DNA from: a virus
DNA length: 43,910 nucleotides
IMG/VR virus record: IMGVR_UViG_3300041402_000278
Coordinates: 1-43,910 of that record
Strand: one strand, 5' to 3'
Shown here piece by piece: positions 40,078-43,910 of this stretch. The translations under genes and the position numbers were made by a program. Within the stretch, counting starts at the first letter, position 1. The number at the start of each line of letters is the position of its first letter. The notes under the pieces were generated by a model that did not search any database, had not been told where the DNA came from, and saw only the letters and a program-made list of their open reading frames with translations.

Positions 40078-40506
40078 CTACCGTGTGCTTTGGCCGTGCA
40101 GATCTCCGGAGATGTCGATGAAGTCCACGACACAGGCTCCCGCAGCCGTGAGTATGATCTTCACCCAGTTTTCTCCGTGGTGCTCTAGGCCCGTGACTTC
40201 GAGGCCAAGCTCCACACCGGAGGCCCAAGCCGTCCCGTCGATTGCAGGCTGATCGACCGTGTAGACGAAGCCGTCAGGCGGCGAACCGGGTGCAATCGCA
40301 CGGTTCGGCCTACCGAACTTGAACCCGACCACGCCTATGTCACCCGTGATCTCCAGTCGCAGCCTCATCTGGTGCCATTGCACGACCGGGACCCATCGGA
40401 CAATCGGTGTAATGTCTGGGATCACGAAGCCGTCAGGGAGGATGGATTTCGCGGACGATGCTAGTGCCTGGGGGAGTTTCAGGCGGGGAGGCTTCTCGTT
40501 CGACAT
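40078..40506 (-). CDS. Small structural protein (142 aa)
   Basis: Unrecognised beta-rich protein ('MRLRLEITGDIGVVGFKFGRPNRAI', 'WVKIILTAAGACVVDFIDI') with a proline-rich N-terminus ('SNEKPPRLKLPQAL'). It is the first of the fibre-region genes in transcription order, preceded by a short non-coding gap. The ATG at 40506 has no strong binding site. Probably a tail or head accessory protein. Confidence 0.55.
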   Translation of the reverse strand: MSNEKPPRLKLPQALASSAKSILPDGFVIPDITPIVRWVPVVQWHQMRLRLEITGDIGVVGFKFGRPNRAIAPGSPPDGFVYTVDQPAIDGTAWASGVELGLEVTGLEHHGENWVKIILTAAGACVVDFIDISGDLHGQSTR

Positions 40507-40584
40507 GAGGCGCTCGCTGGTAGATGGTGAGGGTTAGCCCTCCTAACCACCAGATACTTATACCACAAACCCCTCAGAAGCGCA
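40507..40584 (-). promoter_or_regulatory. Intergenic gap with small hairpin and TATA-like element
   Basis: A 78-base gap inside the late operon. It holds an inverted repeat GGTTAG/CTAACC (40532-40537 with 40543-40548, five-base loop), and on the transcribed strand a TATAAG-type element just upstream of it. No well-matched -35 element is present. It may be a weak internal promoter, an attenuator or simply spacing between the regulator gene and the fibre genes. I would not rely on it. Confidence 0.3.
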
Positions 40585-40866
40585 TCACTGTGCAGGAGAG
40601 CGCGGCATCCAGCCATCCCCCATTAGCTGATCCATACGGGCTCCGCGAGCCCAAAACTGCAGCTTCGTTCGGGGCTTCAGGATGTCATCGCCGGGGACTT
40701 TGTTGGCGGCATTCTTCGCATGGAAATTCACGGTCGATCGCTTGATCGCGAGCCGCTGTCCGATCTGGCTGTAGCTCTCCCCCCGGATCACCATGGCGCT
40801 CACGAGCGACTCCATCGTGGTGAACTTCTTCAACAGGGGGACCCTGCCGTTCTTGGGTTTCGTCAT
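40585..40866 (-). CDS. LuxR-type helix-turn-helix protein (93 aa)
   Basis: A compact DNA-binding domain: 'GESYSQIGQRLAIKRSTVNFHAKNAANKV' matches the GerE/LuxR helix-turn-helix pattern (G-x-S-x-x-x-I-A-x-x-L-x-I-S-x-x-T-V-x-x-H-x-x-x-x-x-x-K). The rest is short and basic, with a second helical part. It is located in the late operon between the large terminase and the fibre genes and could regulate late transcription. It might instead be a small terminase, since those also carry helix-turn-helix domains; the candidate at 43022 competes for that role. Confidence 0.65.
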   Translation of the reverse strand: MTKPKNGRVPLLKKFTTMESLVSAMVIRGESYSQIGQRLAIKRSTVNFHAKNAANKVPGDDILKPRTKLQFWARGARMDQLMGDGWMPRSPAQ

Positions 40867-41249
40867 AGCATATCCGGTCCTTCGGCGTTCAACATCTTCT
40901 CAACCTCTTCTCGTGCTTGGGCTTCGCTCAACTGGACACCGTCTTCCTTCGCAGCTTTGAGAAGGTAGTCGATTCCATTCTCCAGGGTCTCTGCGTCGTA
41001 CTCGATTTTTCCGTTGTCCTCTGGACCTGACCGCGTCACCCGTGTCCCCATGACGCTCTCCAGCTTCGTGATCTCCTCCTCGATGCGGCTCTCTGGGTCG
41101 GGGTCTTCCCAGACCACGGCTTTCTGCAGGGGGTTGGGTTGGCCGTAGACCTGGATGTTTTGGATGAACAGCCGCTTTCCCCTTTCACCAAGCCACATCC
41201 CCGCTGCCAAAGCTGCCAGAACCCATCCCACGAAGGCGGCGTAGATCAT
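40863..41249 (-). CDS. Membrane-anchored protein (128 aa)
   Basis: The first ~22 residues are a hydrophobic membrane segment (YAAFVGWVLAALAAGMWLG), followed by a charged, helical, soluble domain (about residues 45-128) rich in Glu and Lys. No recognised family. It overlaps its neighbours by four bases on each side, so it is co-expressed with the terminase and the LuxR-type gene. The role is unknown. Confidence 0.6.
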   Translation of the reverse strand: MIYAAFVGWVLAALAAGMWLGERGKRLFIQNIQVYGQPNPLQKAVVWEDPDPESRIEEEITKLESVMGTRVTRSGPEDNGKIEYDAETLENGIDYLLKAAKEDGVQLSEAQAREEVEKMLNAEGPDML

Positions 41250-41530
41250 AGCGTGATGATGGGGCTTTCGGGCTTCTCCTCGGCCTCCATCGCCTCGCGC
41301 TCCTCTAGGATCGTCTGCCTGATCGCACGACGCAGTCCGAAGTCGAGCACCTTCATGGCCTCGTGAACGTCGGCTTTGGTCGTGTAGATCGCGAGAACCT
41401 GCACAAGCTCCTGCCTGGTGATCTTGTAGCCCATCTTCTGCGGGCTGAAGAACTCGGACAGAGTGACACCCCCGACCATCAACTGGGGGTCGCCTTCTCC
41501 GTTCGGCTTTTTCGGCTTAATGTCGCTCAT
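41246..41530 (-). CDS. Hypothetical protein (94 aa)
   Basis: Small unrecognised protein with a basic N-terminus ('SDIKPKKPNGEGDPQ') and a helical C-terminal half ('ELVQVLAIYTTKADVHEAMKVLDFGLRRAIRQTILEERE'). The ATG at 41530 overlaps the terminase stop. It may be a packaging accessory factor on position alone; there is no motif. Confidence 0.5.
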   Translation of the reverse strand: MSDIKPKKPNGEGDPQLMVGGVTLSEFFSPQKMGYKITRQELVQVLAIYTTKADVHEAMKVLDFGLRRAIRQTILEEREAMEAEEKPESPIITL

Positions 41531-43029
41531 ATCATCCCATCCACGTAGAGATCTCTCATGTCCTGATCCTCGGGTCTGTCTAGTGTAAGTGGACTCCGGT
41601 GCCTGCGCGACTTCTCCATCTCAAACAGCAGGGTCTCCCTGCTGAAAGCCCGAACTTCCCGATCCTGCCAGGTAGACTTTGGCCGCGTCGGACGGGACGC
41701 GAGAGCGTACCGGGTTTCATCGTAAGCGTCGTCGCCACCCTCGCCCGTGATCGGGTCCGCATTGATCTTCAGGGCGTCCTCGGGATCGTCCGGATTCACG
41801 ATCATGTTCTGCAGGCTCTCGAAGCACTTCATGTTCCCCGGCGTGTCGAGTATGTAGAAGTTCGGCTCCCCATCCTCGCCGCCCGACAGACGGCCCTTGT
41901 AGGCGACCTGCTCACGGAAATTCCTGAGCCCCGCGTAACGCGCCACAGACGCCCGTGTGAGGTAGATGCCGTCCTCCGAGAACCTCTCGTGGGTCGAGGG
42001 CGTCGTGTCGTCCCTGCGGGCTCCATGGTGCGCCCAGCAGTCATGCCCGGCCACGATGTATTCGAGAGCCTTCACATCGACGTGGTGGTTGATGGATTCC
42101 GCGATGAGGCGGTCAGACATCAGCCGTCCGCCGTAGGTGTTGATCTTGAAGATCACGCCGTCCTCGTTGACCGCGTAGTGGCCGAATACCCACGGGTGGG
42201 CGAACCCCCAGTCGAAGGACCCGAACTGTGTCCAGTTGCTTGGAATATCGAACTGCTGGACGAGATGCACGTCCTCGGAAAGCTCATCGAGCGCCATCCC
42301 GAATCCGGCGTCCCAATCGCCGTAGAGAAGCTGTCTGCGGATCATCTCGGGCAGGCTGAAGAGATTCGCCATGTAGACGGCGTCGTTGGCGTAGATCGGG
42401 TTGTCCGTCACGCGAGCGGGGATGAATCGGCGGCTTATGGTCGCCGTGAGGCCACCCGGCATCTCGTACTTGAACCTGTAGATGTTCTCGCCCTGTTTCC
42501 CGCATTTGTCGATGAACCGGCGCTTCACCCAAGGATGTCCAGGTTTCCCCGGATTCGCGGTCCCTCTCATCATCCGGATCACTTCCGGGTTCGGGCAACG
42601 GTTCTCAGCCATGAGCATGACCCACACCCGCTCGTCGGGAACGTCACCGACCTCATCGAAACCGATGTAAGCCCATTCCTGCCCGTGATACCGCTGGACC
42701 TCGTCTTTCGTCTTGCAGTATCCGAACTGCAGAATTCCGCCGCCGGGGAAGACCCAACGCTTGAGATCGCCCTTCCAGTCGGGCGGATTCGCCATCTGAG
42801 GAAAGCTGCGCTGGGATCTGTCGATGAGTTCCTGGACCTCCGGGAACGTCTGCCTGAGAATCAGGGCTTTGTACCGATCGAGATGGATCTGCGAAAGGGC
42901 TGCAAAGAGGATGGCGTCAGACTTCGCACAGCCCTTCGCGCCGCCGTACAAGACCTCGGTTTCGGTGGATCTGCAGAAGTCCGTCTGGGGTTTGCTGAGA
43001 GGCGCCCAGACGACTTTCTCTTCAGCCAC
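41527..43029 (-). CDS. terL: Large terminase subunit (packaging ATPase-nuclease)
   Basis: 500-residue DNA packaging motor. The ATPase half shows Walker A GGAKGCAKS at about 29-37, a 'W-A-Y-I-G-F-D-E' Walker B with D125/E126, and 'GTANPGKPGHPW' as the coupling motif. The nuclease half shows 'FDWGFAHPWVFG' (first metal-binding Asp), 'VAGHDCWAHHG' and 'GGDDAYDETRYAL' (later acidic residues) in the RNase H-like layout of viral terminases. It starts at GTG 43029, overlapping the stop of the upstream gene. It pumps phage DNA into the capsid through the portal. Confidence 0.92.
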   Translation of the reverse strand: MAEEKVVWAPLSKPQTDFCRSTETEVLYGGAKGCAKSDAILFAALSQIHLDRYKALILRQTFPEVQELIDRSQRSFPQMANPPDWKGDLKRWVFPGGGILQFGYCKTKDEVQRYHGQEWAYIGFDEVGDVPDERVWVMLMAENRCPNPEVIRMMRGTANPGKPGHPWVKRRFIDKCGKQGENIYRFKYEMPGGLTATISRRFIPARVTDNPIYANDAVYMANLFSLPEMIRRQLLYGDWDAGFGMALDELSEDVHLVQQFDIPSNWTQFGSFDWGFAHPWVFGHYAVNEDGVIFKINTYGGRLMSDRLIAESINHHVDVKALEYIVAGHDCWAHHGARRDDTTPSTHERFSEDGIYLTRASVARYAGLRNFREQVAYKGRLSGGEDGEPNFYILDTPGNMKCFESLQNMIVNPDDPEDALKINADPITGEGGDDAYDETRYALASRPTRPKSTWQDREVRAFSRETLLFEMEKSRRHRSPLTLDRPEDQDMRDLYVDGMI

Positions 43030-43570
43030 AATCTGCCCGCAAGTCCACCAGCACCGCGATCTGTTCGGGGCTCATCCATGACTCGCCTCGATACCCCTTT
43101 AGCTCTTCAGGCGTACCCACGGTGCCCTCTTCGAGCCGCTGGCGGGCCGACTCGATCATCGCCTTCGCGTACTTCTTACAGAACGCCTCCGGGTCGTCCT
43201 TCAGCAGCATTAAGTCGATCATGCTGATATCGGGTTCGGCCTCGCGGATGGGCATGAAGATCGACTTGCCTTCCCGCGCCAGATGGATGTTGAAGCCGGT
43301 CGGCTTCCGGGTAGAGACCTCGTACTCGACCTCGACGTGGTCCGCCCCAGCTTCCCTCATCTTCTGCGTCTTCCCCGCCCGCCGCGCTTGCTGCACGATA
43401 TCGGGGAGCACAGGCTTATACACCGAGCCGCCAGTGACTCGCGGCCCTAATACATTGTCAGGGGGCATACCTACCTCCGGCCACTGGCCCTCAAGCCACT
43501 TGGCGAATTTGTCGTCAGGGAACTGCTCCCTGAACGCCTTCGCGATCTCATCAATGTTGGAAAGCGCCAC
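43022..43570 (-). CDS. Possible small terminase or virion-associated protein (182 aa)
   Basis: Located directly before the large terminase and overlapping it by 8 bases, the usual place of the small terminase. It starts at GTG 43570 with a GAGAGTGAG site upstream. It has no clear helix-turn-helix, so the name rests on position. Visible elements are 'NVLGPRVTGGSVYKP' near residue 38, related to a repeated motif in the 29248-29706 protein, a strand-rich centre ('HVEVEYEVSTRKPTGFNIHL') and a helical C-terminus ('DPEAFCKKYAKAMIESARQRLEEG'). Confidence 0.5.
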   Translation of the reverse strand: MALSNIDEIAKAFREQFPDDKFAKWLEGQWPEVGMPPDNVLGPRVTGGSVYKPVLPDIVQQARRAGKTQKMREAGADHVEVEYEVSTRKPTGFNIHLAREGKSIFMPIREAEPDISMIDLMLLKDDPEAFCKKYAKAMIESARQRLEEGTVGTPEELKGYRGESWMSPEQIAVLVDLRADCG

Positions 43571-43573
43571 GAC

Positions 43574-43855
43574 TCACTCTCGATGGCTGATCGCCTGGTT
43601 CGCCCAAAACATGGCCTCCTGGCACTTCCGGATCGCGAGCGTTTTCTCGGGTCCGTGGGGGCACTTCTCCTCGATCGTCATAGCGAAGACTCGGGCGCGA
43701 TCACGAATCGTCAAGATCGCCTCTGCCTGCTGTGACCCGCTGGGTACGGCTGTGGGCTTGAAGAACTTCGCGAGATCCTTCAGGCGTAGCCTGCGAGATG
43801 CTGCCGGGTGGTCAGCCGGTACTTCGGGTCCTAGCTCCTGTTGTCCTTCCGCCAT
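43574..43855 (-). CDS. Acb2/Tad1-hairpin-type protein (probable cyclic-nucleotide sponge)
   Basis: 93-residue protein whose C-terminal half is a helical hairpin: 'AILTIRDRARVFAMTIEEKCP' followed by 'EKTLAIRKCQEAMFWANQAI'. This resembles the Acb2/Tad1 hairpin family, where '(S/T)-LA-I-x-(K/R) ... (E/A)-x-x-M-(W/F)-A-x-x-A-I' marks the second helix. Known Acb2 proteins form hexamers that sequester cyclic nucleotides made by CBASS and related defences, while Tad1-type members bind Thoeris signals. The N-terminal 40 residues are disordered. It begins at ATG 43855 after GGAGAA. Being first in the visible late operon is unusual for an anti-defence gene; binding activity is untested. Confidence 0.65.
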   Translation of the reverse strand: MAEGQQELGPEVPADHPAASRRLRLKDLAKFFKPTAVPSGSQQAEAILTIRDRARVFAMTIEEKCPHGPEKTLAIRKCQEAMFWANQAISHRE

Positions 43856-43910
43856 GTTGGTTCTCCATGGGTTCTGGGTTTTGATCCCCTTCGTAGGGAT
43901 GGAATCGAGG
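43856..43910. promoter_or_regulatory. Right-end segment with binding site and small inverted repeat
   Basis: The last 55 bases hold the ribosome binding site (GGAGAA on the minus strand) of the Acb2-like gene and a small inverted repeat, CCCT-TCGT-AGGG at 43887-43898, flanked by AT on both sides with one unpaired C. No promoter with recognisable -35 and -10 elements was found on either strand. If the genome is circular or circularly permuted, this segment plus bases 1-18 would be the divergent control region of the two arms. Confidence 0.35.

Noticed and set aside
41599-43227. 542-codon open frame on the plus strand, antisense to the large terminase
   Set aside because: It lies wholly across the terminase and the gene before it, and its translation is Arg/Val/Pro-rich with no domain. 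Long antisense frames are expected in GC-rich coding DNA.
1-43910. tRNA or rRNA genes
   Set aside because: I saw no cloverleaf-like segments with GTTCGAATC-type arms in the few non-coding gaps, which are all about 100 bases or shorter. A dedicated tRNA search would be decisive.

Overview
The window reads as most or all of the genome of a tailed double-stranded DNA phage. It has a large terminase, portal, scaffold, major capsid protein, neck and tail genes, very large internal proteins and an endolysin cassette. It has no sheath, tube or tape-measure gene, no integrase, no rRNA and no tRNA that I can see. The long portal (794 aa), scaffold-plus-capsid pair and cluster of big, partly membrane-active internal proteins point to podovirus morphology. 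The M15 endolysin and exported envelope-type proteins suggest a Gram-negative host. The DNA is GC-rich and densely packed: most genes overlap by 1-11 bases (ATGA, GTGA or TTGA junctions) and no gene-free stretch exceeds about 100 bases.

Left arm (19-12829, plus strand): early and replication genes. Small unknown genes come first. A clear sigma70-type promoter (926-954) then drives a MoxR/CobS-like AAA+ ATPase and its probable von Willebrand-type partner. Next is a run of small proteins, many with cysteine pairs, plus two helix-turn-helix proteins, with a second promoter at 6696-6724. A recombination/replication block ends the arm: YqaJ-type exonuclease, zinc-ribbon protein, RecT-type annealing protein, a replication accessory protein, a DnaB-type helicase and a VRR-NUC nuclease. 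No DNA polymerase or RNA polymerase was found, so the phage probably uses host polymerases.

Right arm (43855-12826, minus strand): virion and lysis genes, read from the right end towards the middle. The order is an Acb2/Tad1-hairpin-type probable cyclic-nucleotide sponge, a possible small terminase, large terminase, three small genes (one with a LuxR-type helix-turn-helix), tail-fibre-like proteins, portal, scaffold, capsid, a strong hairpin, a decoration-like protein, two small proteins and three paralogous neck-type proteins. After these come a duplicated lectin-like protein, a large tail protein, a small structural protein, a glycine-zipper protein, a coiled protein, a 1744-aa polyvalent protein with an embedded GGDEF (diguanylate-cyclase-like) domain, and the lysis cassette. 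The two arms meet tail to tail with overlapping stop codons at 12826-12829.

The most interesting points are the GGDEF domain inside a probably injected virion protein, the Acb2-like protein at the head of the late operon, a roughly five-fold excess of the palindrome CTGCAG (68 counted by eye), the triplicated neck-protein family, and a shared short motif between two virion-region proteins. All functions come from reading motifs; no database search was possible.
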